Both the position numbers and the translations under genes were made by a program. A stretch of DNA of 6,341 nucleotides from Acidobacteriota bacterium (GTDB lineage: Bacteria; Acidobacteriota; Aminicenantia; UBA2199), in contig JAKAGC010000243.1 in the NCBI GenBank assembly GCA_021817755.1, forward strand, positions 1 to 6,341, in the 5' to 3' direction. Positions 1-5,033 of the stretch are shown in pieces; within the stretch, counting starts at the first letter, position 1, and every line of letters begins with the position of its first letter. The notes under the pieces were generated by a model. That model was given only the letters and a program-made list of their open reading frames with translations. It was not told the origin of the DNA and ran no database searches.

Positions 1-224
1 AGGTTTAACCATTTTTTATTTTTGTAATATTTTTGATAATTTGCAGTTTCATTATCCTCCAATGGATTTTTATATCGAAAGCAAATGTGCTTCCATTTAT
101 AAAAATTGATTTGATCCATATATAGAAAGTAATTCGGGATATCCGGTAAAATTTTAGATAGATATGAGTGTAACGATTTAGTAATTGAATTATATTTGTA
201 ATGGATTTTGGGGCTGAATTGGTT
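1..224 (-). CDS. Possible partial coding region running off the left edge (weak)
   Basis: On the minus strand a frame is open from just after a TAA at 225-227 to the left edge (74 codons). The only ATG is at 117-119, giving 39 codons to the edge, and it has no Shine-Dalgarno before it. The translation has plausible stretches (LPDIPNYFLY, KNPLEDNET), but it is dominated by K, N, Y and I, as any AT-rich DNA would be. A second minus-strand frame over the same stretch is open even longer and ends at a TAA near position 5, which weakens the case for either. No family is recognised. It may be the start of a gene to the left, a decayed gene, or chance. Confidence 0.2.
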
Positions 225-720
225 TTAAGCTCTATCTTTAGAAATTTGATATGAAATGTTACAGAATTTTAACCATAAAACAGACTTAAACTGAAAAATT
301 GCTATATAGTTGTTTTTCTAATTTTGTATCGATATGTTACAGTGTGAAGAGTAAAATTTTTTATTTTTTTTACGAACTTGCTTTCAATTATTGTGTCTGT
401 TTTTAGTGTGAATTAAAAAATGATATACAACTTTTGGAGTATTTACAAATGCTTTTTTTTTTCTAAAATATAAAGCGTAATTTTAATTTGTCAAATTGGT
501 TCATAAAACGTGTGAAATCAGCATCAAATAGATAGCTGAGCGATTTTTGGGGCTTCGGTTATCTTGTTACTTGTCGAGAAATTAAAAGAGATTGGTTATT
601 GGCAACGCTGCCCGAAGGAATGAATGGATAGTAAATCAACGGATTTCAATCGGTCGGTATGCGGGTTTAAGGGAGATTAGGAGCTTTCCTGTTATGAATC
701 CGATTACCGTTTTAATTTAT
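225..720. other. AT-rich intergenic stretch without a convincing gene
   Basis: About 500 bases with frequent stops in all frames, homopolymer T runs (356-371 region, 453-462) and no recognisable protein. GC content rises after about 535, so the last 200 bases before the protease may be its long leader or promoter region, but no clear -35/-10 pair is visible. A micro-ORF at 624-680 (18 codons, AAGGA four bases before its ATG) is the only small frame with any ribosome site; its spacing is poor and nothing supports it further. Confidence 0.5.
438..462 (+). terminator. Weak AT-rich hairpin followed by ten T's
   Basis: A 6-bp stem (438-443 with 448-453, one G-T pair, loop TACA) runs straight into ten T's (453-462). 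The shape is that of a Rho-independent terminator on the plus strand, but the stem is AT-rich and weak, and no plus-strand gene is visible upstream inside the window. It could be a fortuitous T tract. Confidence 0.25.
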
Positions 721-735
721 TATTAGGAGGAAAAT

Positions 736-1713
736 ATGATATTTTCAAAAAAAAGCCTGCTACTAGTGTTTTTTCTTGCAGTACTGGTAGTAATGTTGGC
801 TATTCCTGCACTGCAAGGAATACAAAGAGACCCTGATGATAATGAAATTCGATTCACGGATGATGATTCCATCAGGTCTTTGAAATTTAAAATCGAAAAA
901 ATGAGGGATGTCATGCGGCGGGATGGGGATACATTTCAAATTGAAATTAACCCTGCCGTACTGGTTCCTCTGGATCAATTGTGTACATTAAAAGAAGGTT
1001 TAAAAACCGTGGACTCTTCATTGCATGAGGCGAAAAATCCGGAATTAAATGAAGCACTTGCTCTACCGACGTCTTATACGGGATATTTTACTATTCCCAA
1101 GGACCAAATGAGTTGTGGTAGCTGTTGGGCATTCAGTACTCTTGGAGAAGTAGAAGCCGTTATTTTGAAGAATACGGGAACGACCTATGATCTTTCCGAA
1201 CAGCATATGTTGGATTGCAATCCATATGGGTATAGTTGCAGTGGTGGATGGTTTGCTTTTGGGATGTGTATTCCTCCAAACTATCCGAGGTTGGAAAGCT
1301 GTTATCCGTATGTGGGTGTAAAACAAACATGCAAGACTTCTTGCCCAAGTGCGGGAGTATATATTAATAATTGGTATTATATCGGAACCAGTTCCTCTGT
1401 CCCGACAGTAACTAATATAAAGAATGCCATTTATAATTACGGATCGGTATCTGCTGCTGTAGTCGTTAATACGTATTTCCAGGCTTACTCGAGCGGATGC
1501 TTTAGTCGGAAAGTGAACGGTTCAGTTAATCACGGAATTGTGTTGTGTGGTTGGAATGATACGACACCTTGTTCTAGTGGTGCCTGGTTATTAAAGAATT
1601 CCTGGGGTACGAGTTGGGGAACGACAGCTCCGGGTACTACAACCAGGGGATTTATGTGGATTCAATACGGTGTTGCTAAAGTGGGGTATGCTGCCTGCTA
1701 TGCAGTATATTAA
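736..1713 (+). CDS. Secreted papain-like (C1A) cysteine protease
   Basis: Predicted secreted peptidase of MEROPS family C1A, 325 residues. The N-terminus is a Sec-type signal: MIFSKK, then a hydrophobic run to about residue 25 (LLLVFFLAVLVVMLAIPAL). Residues ~28-108 look like an acidic propeptide without a clear ERFNIN motif. The mature domain starts near ALPTSYTGYF. The catalytic set is complete: oxyanion Gln124 (KDQMSCGSCW), nucleophile Cys130, His266 (VNHGIVLCGW) and Asn288 (LLKNSWGTSWG). The SCSGGW motif around 168-172 matches the papain CNGG region. Cys127/Cys168 and Cys161/Cys199 sit where papain has two disulfides, which fits an extracellular enzyme. The start is fixed by AGGAGG at 725-730, five bases before the ATG. 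It stands alone, with no partner gene beside it. Substrate is unknown; nutritional proteolysis or surface processing are both possible. The family is common in eukaryotes and patchy in bacteria. Confidence 0.93.
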   Translation: MIFSKKSLLLVFFLAVLVVMLAIPALQGIQRDPDDNEIRFTDDDSIRSLKFKIEKMRDVMRRDGDTFQIEINPAVLVPLDQLCTLKEGLKTVDSSLHEAKNPELNEALALPTSYTGYFTIPKDQMSCGSCWAFSTLGEVEAVILKNTGTTYDLSEQHMLDCNPYGYSCSGGWFAFGMCIPPNYPRLESCYPYVGVKQTCKTSCPSAGVYINNWYYIGTSSSVPTVTNIKNAIYNYGSVSAAVVVNTYFQAYSSGCFSRKVNGSVNHGIVLCGWNDTTPCSSGAWLLKNSWGTSWGTTAPGTTTRGFMWIQYGVAKVGYAACYAVY

Positions 1714-1764
1714 CCAGTTAGCGTATCATATCAAAAATTCGGGTACGGTTAAGCAAAAGTCGGA

Positions 1765-1787
1765 TAAACCGCAGTTTGAGCGGTTTA
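1765..1787 (+). terminator. Hairpin downstream of the protease gene
   Basis: A perfect 8-bp inverted repeat (TAAACCGC / GCGGTTTA) with a 7-base loop, 51 bases after the protease stop codon. The 3' flank is only moderately T-rich (TTTAATTACTCT), so it is a weak intrinsic terminator or a 3'-end-protecting hairpin. Confidence 0.45.
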
Positions 1788-1839
1788 ATTACTCTAAGAT
1801 TTTATGGAATCAATTTTAGGAGGTCGATCAATTTAAAGT

Positions 1840-1874
1840 GCAAGGGGGTAGTTATAAGATTACTACCCCTTTGC
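1840..1874. terminator. Strong hairpin between convergent transcription units
   Basis: A 13-bp stem (1840-1852 with 1862-1874, one G-T pair) closes a 9-base loop; the core is GGGGTAGT / ACTACCCC. It lies between the plus-strand protease and the minus-strand NifX/Mrp genes, as expected for a shared bidirectional terminator. Neither side has a long T run (minus-strand flank ACTTTAAATT, plus-strand flank GTATTCTATT), so termination efficiency is uncertain. An AGGAGGT at 1818-1824 nearby is followed by no usable start codon. Confidence 0.6.
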
Positions 1875-1914
1875 GTATTCTATTATAATATATCCTTTTA
1901 GGGAAGAGAAGGAA

Positions 1915-2031
1915 TTAATGGTATATGAAGAGGGGAATTGTTCCATCTTCGATAATATGTTTGATGGAATTACCCAGGATATAATCGGAGAGCACATTGT
2001 TTCCATTATGAATTTTTATTTCGATACAGAA
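1915..2031 (-). pseudogene. In-frame 38-codon extension after the NifX stop, resembling a UspA C-terminus
   Basis: Directly after the TAA of the His-tailed NifX gene (2032-2034) the same frame stays open for 38 codons to a TAA at 1915-1917. The conceptual peptide ends in YILGNSIKHIIEDGTIPLFI. Its pattern G-x9-G-N-S, then a helix and a -P-hydrophobic strand, is like the end of universal stress proteins (G-x2-G-x9-G-S/T, then -CPVLVV). The first Gly of that motif is replaced by Ile. There is no good start codon or ribosome site of its own. It may be a relic of a Usp gene cut off by rearrangement, a domain lost through a stop mutation, or chance; the open length alone is not significant. Confidence 0.25.
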
Positions 2032-2454
2032 TTATTTATTATGGCAATTGTGGTGATGGTGCCCTTCACCATGATGATGGCCATCTCCGTGATGGTGGTG
2101 TCCTTCACCGTGGTGGTGATTGCAAAAACTTTCTCCGGATTGAAGTGTTCCTACGATATACTGTTGAATGGTATCATCGATAGTCCCGCTTATACCGGCA
2201 TATACCTTTATATTAAAGGCTGTTAGCATTTGTTGAGCGCGTAACCCCATTCCACCTACAATAATAATATCGGCTCCCTGACTTTTAATAAAATTAGGGA
2301 ATGAACCGGTCTCGTGGGGGGGAGCTTCTACAAGCGTTTTAGAAATTACTTTTTTTGTTGGTGTGGTTTCATCGATTTCAACGAATGTAAAGTATTTACA
2401 ACCACCGAAATGTCCGGAAACACAATTATTTTCAGTTGCTATTGCTATTTTCAT
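2032..2454 (-). CDS. NifX/NifB-family cluster-binding protein with His-rich tail
   Basis: A 140-residue protein of the dinitrogenase iron-molybdenum cofactor biosynthesis family (NifX/NifY/ORP fold), cytoplasmic. Residues 1-~108 form the domain: start MKIAIATENN, then GHFGGCKYF (14-22), the family-typical PPHETGSFPNFIKSQGADII (45-64), GGMGLRAQQML (67-77) and a final VYAGISGT. Relatives bind or carry Fe-S or Mo-containing clusters. The tail 111-140 is a metal-ligand run: 15 His and two Cys in HHHGEG / HHHHGDG units. It could bind Ni, Zn, Co or Cu, or donate metal to a cluster; this is inference. The start is fixed by GGAGGT at 2463-2468, eight bases upstream. It is the last gene of the run, 38 bases after the ATPase. 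The same frame continues beyond the stop (see 1915-2031). Confidence 0.92.
   Translation of the reverse strand: MKIAIATENNCVSGHFGGCKYFTFVEIDETTPTKKVISKTLVEAPPHETGSFPNFIKSQGADIIIVGGMGLRAQQMLTAFNIKVYAGISGTIDDTIQQYIVGTLQSGESFCNHHHGEGHHHHGDGHHHGEGHHHHNCHNK
2050..2118 (-). repeat. Coding repeat for the His-rich tail
   Basis: Degenerate tandem units of 18-21 bases encode HHH(H)-G-E/D-G three times and a final HHHH. Codons vary (CAC/CAT, GAA/GAT, GGA/GGC/GGG/GGT), so the repeat is kept at protein level rather than being a fresh DNA slippage. Read on the plus strand it gives a false hydrophobic frame rich in Met and Val. Confidence 0.85.
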
Positions 2455-2492
2455 AATAAATTACCTCCAGGTATAATGATTTTTTATTTTAA

Positions 2493-3293
2493 TTAGCCGA
2501 TAATTTTATCGACAATGGATTCAAATGCTTTTGCTGCTTCCGAATCTTTTTTATGAGTGATGAAGGGTTCTCCTTTATCCCCGGAATCAACAATATGAGG
2601 CTCGATTGGTATACGGCCAAGGAAAGGAATATCATACTCTTTTGCTATATGTTCTCCTCCTCCGGATTTAAAGAGATCAATTTTTTCTCCACAATGGGGA
2701 CATAATAACCCACTCATATTCTCGATGATACCAAGTAGCTTAAGATTTAACATTTGTGTAAATGTTACGGCTTTTCGGGAATCCAGGGTTGATACTTCTT
2801 GGGGAGTGGTAACGATTACTGCGGCTGTTGCAGGAATAAGATGTGCGACAGAGAGAGGCTCATCTCCGGTTCCCGGGGGTGAATCGCAGATCAACCAATC
2901 AAGGTCTCCCCAGTTTACATCTGCGAGGAATTGTTGAATTGCTTTCATTTTGAGTGGGCCACGCCATACTACGGGGGAATCAATTTTATCCAGGAAAAAT
3001 GCCATGGAAATCAAAGAAAGATTATCTGTAATTTTTACAGGGATGATTTGTTCATCTTGAATTTCGACTTTTTTATTTTCCGCACCTAACATTTTAGCCA
3101 GATTGGGGCCATGAAGGTCTACATCGAGTAGTCCTACTTTCAGCCCTCTTTCACTTAGTGCCAATGCAAGGTTTGCTGCGACTGTACTTTTTCCTACACC
3201 TCCTTTACCGCTGAATACCAGCAGTTTGTTTTTAATCCGGTTTAGTGCCTCTTGAACCCGAATTTCTTTGGGATCGATTTTTTCTTGATGCAT
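2493..3293 (-). CDS. mrp: Mrp/ApbC/NBP35-type P-loop ATPase (Fe-S carrier)
   Basis: A 266-residue cytoplasmic ATPase of the SIMIBI class, Mrp/NBP35 branch, which in studied members holds a bridging [4Fe-4S] cluster in a dimer and passes Fe-S clusters to targets. Visible motifs: deviant Walker A GKGGVGKST (29-37, with the signature Lys30), switch I-like LLDVDLHGPN (55-64), switch II DSPPGTGDE (137-145), and the cluster-ligand pair CPHC (198-201) after ENMSG. The N-terminal MIP18/DUF59 domain of longer Mrp proteins is absent. The start is fixed by AGGAGA at 3299-3304, five bases before the ATG. It lies between two NifX-like genes, so its likely job is loading or moving a metal cluster for them. 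It could also be called a MinD-family ATPase, but CPHC favours Mrp. Confidence 0.94.
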   Translation of the reverse strand: MHQEKIDPKEIRVQEALNRIKNKLLVFSGKGGVGKSTVAANLALALSERGLKVGLLDVDLHGPNLAKMLGAENKKVEIQDEQIIPVKITDNLSLISMAFFLDKIDSPVVWRGPLKMKAIQQFLADVNWGDLDWLICDSPPGTGDEPLSVAHLIPATAAVIVTTPQEVSTLDSRKAVTFTQMLNLKLLGIIENMSGLLCPHCGEKIDLFKSGGGEHIAKEYDIPFLGRIPIEPHIVDSGDKGEPFITHKKDSEAAKAFESIVDKIIG

Positions 3294-3320
3294 TAATATC
3301 TCCTATATCTAATAGAATAG

Positions 3321-3534
3321 TTATTCATGATTAATTAATTGCTCTGTTTGAATGATCGAATCTCCTATGCATTCTAAGTCTTTTTTCGGTAGGAGACTGT
3401 ATTCTTGATTCATTTCTATGCCTTTTGGAAGAAGAACTGGAATTTATTGCATTATTCCACCCTATACATAACCCCCATTTTTTCCCGGTTCCAGGGCATA
3501 GTCCATCAGGTTCGGTTCGATTCCCGTTAGGAAT
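3321..3534 (-). pseudogene. DUF5320-like small gene with ATT start and apparent frameshift
   Basis: The reading from an ATT codon at 3532-3534 begins (I)PNGNRTEPDG and continues LCPGTGKKWGLCIG. This is the N-terminal signature of DUF5320 small proteins (MPxGDGTGPxGxGPxTGRGxGxC), which often sit beside NifX and Mrp genes. An AAGGAG at 3541-3546, six bases away, marks ATT as the start; the ATG farther up (3583-3585) has no ribosome site and lies inside the preceding gene. After about codon 28 this frame turns to low-quality Ser/Arg sequence and ends at 3331. The +1 frame, open from 3443 to a TAA at 3321, gives KKDLECIGDSIIQTEQLINH, an amphipathic end of the kind expected for the family. So one extra base (or two lost) lies near 3440-3460. 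Two Gly of the signature are Glu and Cys. The function of DUF5320 is unknown. Decay, or less likely recoding, explains this. Confidence 0.6.
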
Positions 3535-3540
3535 GTTTAA

Positions 3541-3546
3541 CTCCTT
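3541..3546 (-). promoter_or_regulatory. Shine-Dalgarno site pointing to an ATT start
   Basis: AAGGAG on the minus strand, six bases (TTAAAC) before ATT at 3532-3534. No ATG, GTG or TTG lies at a usable distance in the correct frame. The site decides the start of the DUF5320-like gene and suggests that a former ATG changed to ATT. Confidence 0.6.
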
Positions 3547-3559
3547 ATAATTGCTTATT

Positions 3560-4000
3560 TCAGAATTTTTTATTAGTATTATCATATTTGCGTTTGGTGT
3601 TACGATTTGAATGGCAATGTTTATGTCCTTTACAACAATGAAAACAATTGTGTCCCCTCCAACCGCAAATATTTGATAGGGTTATGGGGTTTTGAAATGA
3701 GTCTTTTGCTATTTGAAGGGCAACATTAGCGGGATCACCTGTTAGCCCTGGAGCTACTTCGATGCCATGAAATAGAAGCATTCTTAAAAAGAAATGGGGA
3801 CATCCCCCGCAAACCACAGAAGTTACATTTTTTTCTTTTAACCACTCTATCAATTGAGTGGGTTGATCGTATGTTGCAATGCATTTTTCAATGAGAACGG
3901 CTGTATGTATTCTTTTATCTATTTGATACAACCATAAACTATCGGCGATATCAAGGCGAGGGCTAACATTTTCTTTAAAAATAGAAACAGCAATTTTCAT
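3560..4000 (-). CDS. NifX/NifB-family protein with Cys-rich tail
   Basis: A 146-residue cytoplasmic protein of the same family as the gene at 2032-2454, but of a different branch. Start MKIAVSIFKENVSPRLDIAD; the family core VVCGGCPHFFLRMLLFHGIEV (62-82) includes a CGGC pair, followed by PGLTGDPANVAL. The tail from 112 has five Cys and several His (CGWRGHNCFHCCKGHKHCH), a likely Fe-S, Zn or Cu site, then a basic end KRKYDNTNKKF. It is first in the run, and the DUF5320-like gene starts 25 bases after it. Unlike its neighbours it has no Shine-Dalgarno: the 20 bases before the ATG are AT-rich, so its transcript may have a very short leader. Exact cluster and partner are unknown; the ATPase downstream is the obvious partner. 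Confidence 0.88.
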   Translation of the reverse strand: MKIAVSIFKENVSPRLDIADSLWLYQIDKRIHTAVLIEKCIATYDQPTQLIEWLKEKNVTSVVCGGCPHFFLRMLLFHGIEVAPGLTGDPANVALQIAKDSFQNPITLSNICGWRGHNCFHCCKGHKHCHSNRNTKRKYDNTNKKF

Positions 4001-4020
4001 TGTATTTAATCAATAAGAAG

Positions 4021-4073
4021 GCGAAAAATTATACGGAGGGGTTTATCTTAATAACCCCTCCGTAGTTTTTCGC
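4021..4073. terminator. Strong bidirectional terminator after the peroxiredoxin gene
   Basis: A perfect 12-bp GC-rich stem (4032-4043 with 4053-4064, ACGGAGGGG core, 9-base loop) is enclosed by a second 8-bp pairing of A-rich and T-rich arms (GCGAAAAA 4021-4028 with TTTTTCGC 4066-4073). On the minus strand the inner stem is followed by AATTTTT, a proper intrinsic terminator 28 bases past the peroxiredoxin stop. The plus strand has TTTTT as well. It should separate the peroxiredoxin message from the NifX/Mrp genes. Confidence 0.85.
4028..4033 (-). promoter_or_regulatory. Candidate -10 box for the NifX/Mrp gene run
   Basis: A perfect TATAAT on the minus strand overlaps the foot of the terminator stem. 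Transcription would begin near 4021, giving a leader of only about 20 bases before the ATG at 4000. The -35 at 17 bases (GGTTAT, 4051-4056) is poor. No other promoter fits between the terminator and the gene. Confidence 0.4.
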
Positions 4074-4100
4074 TATGGAAGATTTATAATTTTAAAAGGT

Positions 4101-4775
4101 TTAGCTGGGACACTTCTTCATAGTCATGAACCAATCGAATACTTTAGAATCCTCAGGCGGATTTTCGACTCGATCTTTTGCAATACCGCAGGAACCGGGA
4201 GGCGGGATAATAACATCTTCGCCAGGGCGCCAGTTAGCAGGGGTTGCGACTTTAAATTCGTCTGTGAGCTGCATAGCGGTAAGAAGTCTTTTAATCTCAT
4301 CCATATTCCTTCCATTTGAAAGTGGGTAGTAAAGTATGGCACGTACTATGGATTCGGGATCGATAATGAAAACGGCTCGAACAGCCTGAGTGGAACTGGC
4401 GGCAGGTTGAAGCATGCCAAAAGCCTTTGAGACTTCCATTGTCAAATCGCTAATCACAGGAAAAGTGATTTCTACTCTTTTCATATCTTTGTATTCAATT
4501 TTTTCACGAATGGTGCGTAACCATGCTATATGACTGTATGTACTATCGATTGAAAGTCCGAGAAGCCGACAATTCAGGGCTTCAAAATCTTTTTGCATGG
4601 TGGCAAATGTCATAAATTCCGTGGTACACACGGGAGTAAAATCCGCCGGATGTGAAAAAAAGACAAGCCATTTTCCTTTAAAATCATCAGGGAACACAAT
4701 GGGACCCTGGGTTGTATCAGCTTTAAATGCGGGTGCTTTTTCACCGATTAATGGTAATCTTACTGTTTGATCCAT
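4101..4775 (-). CDS. Peroxiredoxin, Prx6 / archaeal-type AhpC-TSA family
   Basis: A thiol peroxidase of 224 residues that reduces H2O2 and organic hydroperoxides in the cytoplasm. The active site is Pro43-ADF-Thr47-PV-Cys50 (HPADFTPVCTTEF), with the supporting Arg133 (AVRAVFIIDP). The long C-terminal arm (LYYPLSNGRN, TPANWRPGEDVIIPPP) and total length mark the Prx6 group found in archaea and anaerobic bacteria. Cys196 and Cys222 in the arm could resolve the sulfenic acid, as C-terminal cysteines do in the archaeal members; the in vivo reductant is unknown. The start is set by AGGAGG at 4781-4786, five bases before the ATG. It is a single-gene unit, with the sigma-54 promoter at 4818-4833 upstream and the terminator at 4021-4073 downstream, and is divergent from the sigma-54 activator, its likely regulator. 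Confidence 0.95.
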   Translation of the reverse strand: MDQTVRLPLIGEKAPAFKADTTQGPIVFPDDFKGKWLVFFSHPADFTPVCTTEFMTFATMQKDFEALNCRLLGLSIDSTYSHIAWLRTIREKIEYKDMKRVEITFPVISDLTMEVSKAFGMLQPAASSTQAVRAVFIIDPESIVRAILYYPLSNGRNMDEIKRLLTAMQLTDEFKVATPANWRPGEDVIIPPPGSCGIAKDRVENPPEDSKVFDWFMTMKKCPS

Positions 4776-4817
4776 ATTTTCCTCCTACTATTATTGTTTA
4801 ATTATATTAGCTAATAA

Positions 4818-4833
4818 AGCATTTTTCGTGCCA
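4818..4833 (-). promoter_or_regulatory. Sigma-54 (-24/-12) promoter for the peroxiredoxin gene
   Basis: On the minus strand the bases read TGGCACGAAAAATGCT, against the consensus TGGCACG-N4-TTGCW: one mismatch, at the first T of TTGC. GG (4831-4832) and GC (4819-4820) are exactly ten bases apart. The start of transcription should be near 4807, leaving a leader of about 31 bases that contains AGGAGG. A sigma-54 activator gene lies just across the gap. Confidence 0.85.
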
Positions 4834-4936
4834 GGGGATGAATTAAGATGAATCTTCATTGCATGATTTAGTCAAAACTCTTTTATGTAAAGGGTTTAAC
4901 CAAATATCTGTCGTTTTCCTATCAAATATAAAATGT

Positions 4937-4951
4937 TTTAATTGAATTAAA
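4937..4951. repeat. AT palindrome in the divergent control region
   Basis: TTTAATT-G-AATTAAA, 7-bp arms around one base, in an AT-rich stretch between the sigma-54 promoter and the putative enhancers. It may simply help DNA bending; no convincing IHF site was found here. Confidence 0.3.
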
Positions 4952-4962
4952 TTTTAAATGGT

Positions 4963-4982
4963 TGCAACATCGAGATGTTGCA
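4963..4982. promoter_or_regulatory. Inverted repeat 1, putative activator-binding enhancer
   Basis: A perfect inverted repeat with 9-bp arms, TGCAACATC-GA-GATGTTGCA. Its centre is about 165 bases upstream of the peroxiredoxin start point and 60 bases upstream of the activator ATG. Size, symmetry and position suit the Fis-type dimer site of a sigma-54 activator. The binding protein is inferred from position only. Confidence 0.65.
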
Positions 4983-4984
4983 GT

Positions 4985-5012
4985 TGCATCATTTTGTTGC
5001 AAAAGTGATGCA
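4985..5012. promoter_or_regulatory. Inverted repeat 2, putative second enhancer / autoregulatory operator
   Basis: Arms TGCATCA and TGATGCA (7 bp) extend inward by TTTTG / CAAAA with one unpaired G, twelve pairs in all. It shares the words TTGCA and GATG with inverted repeat 1, two bases away, so the two look like tandem sites for one protein. Its right half covers the -35 box of the activator promoter, so occupation should block that promoter. Confidence 0.6.
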
Positions 5013-5025
5013 TGTGTGTTACAAT
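4997..5025 (+). promoter_or_regulatory. Extended -10 sigma-70 promoter for the activator gene
   Basis: TTGCAA (4997-5002), 17-base spacer, TACAAT (5020-5025) preceded by TG one base away (extended -10). The predicted start is about 5032, two bases before the ATG at 5034. That implies a leaderless message, in line with the absence of a Shine-Dalgarno. Confidence 0.6.
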
Positions 5026-5033
5026 GGTTCAAC

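Noticed and set aside
624..680. 18-codon micro-ORF before the protease, possible leader peptide
   Set aside because: The AAGGA is only four bases from the ATG, the peptide has no attenuator-like codon run, and no alternative hairpins follow it.
725..738. Identical ribosome-site/start block before the protease and the peroxiredoxin (TAGGAGGAAAATATG)
   Set aside because: It is close to the ideal Shine-Dalgarno plus an A-rich spacer, so convergence is enough; no wider similarity surrounds it.
1818..1824. AGGAGGT resembling a ribosome site for a small plus-strand gene
   Set aside because: The nearest in-range codons lead at once to a TAA; the only GTG (1838) is about 14 bases away and overlaps the hairpin.
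1918..2226. Plus-strand 102-codon frame with a hydrophobic Met/Val-rich stretch
   Set aside because: It is the antisense of the His-codon repeat and core of the NifX-like gene; the apparent membrane segment is an artefact of reading CAC/CAT codons backwards.
4801..4806. TATAAT on the minus strand before the peroxiredoxin gene as a sigma-70 -10 box
   Set aside because: No -35 at a usable distance (ACGAAA at 17 bases), and the box sits on the predicted sigma-54 start point; AT-rich DNA gives such hits easily.
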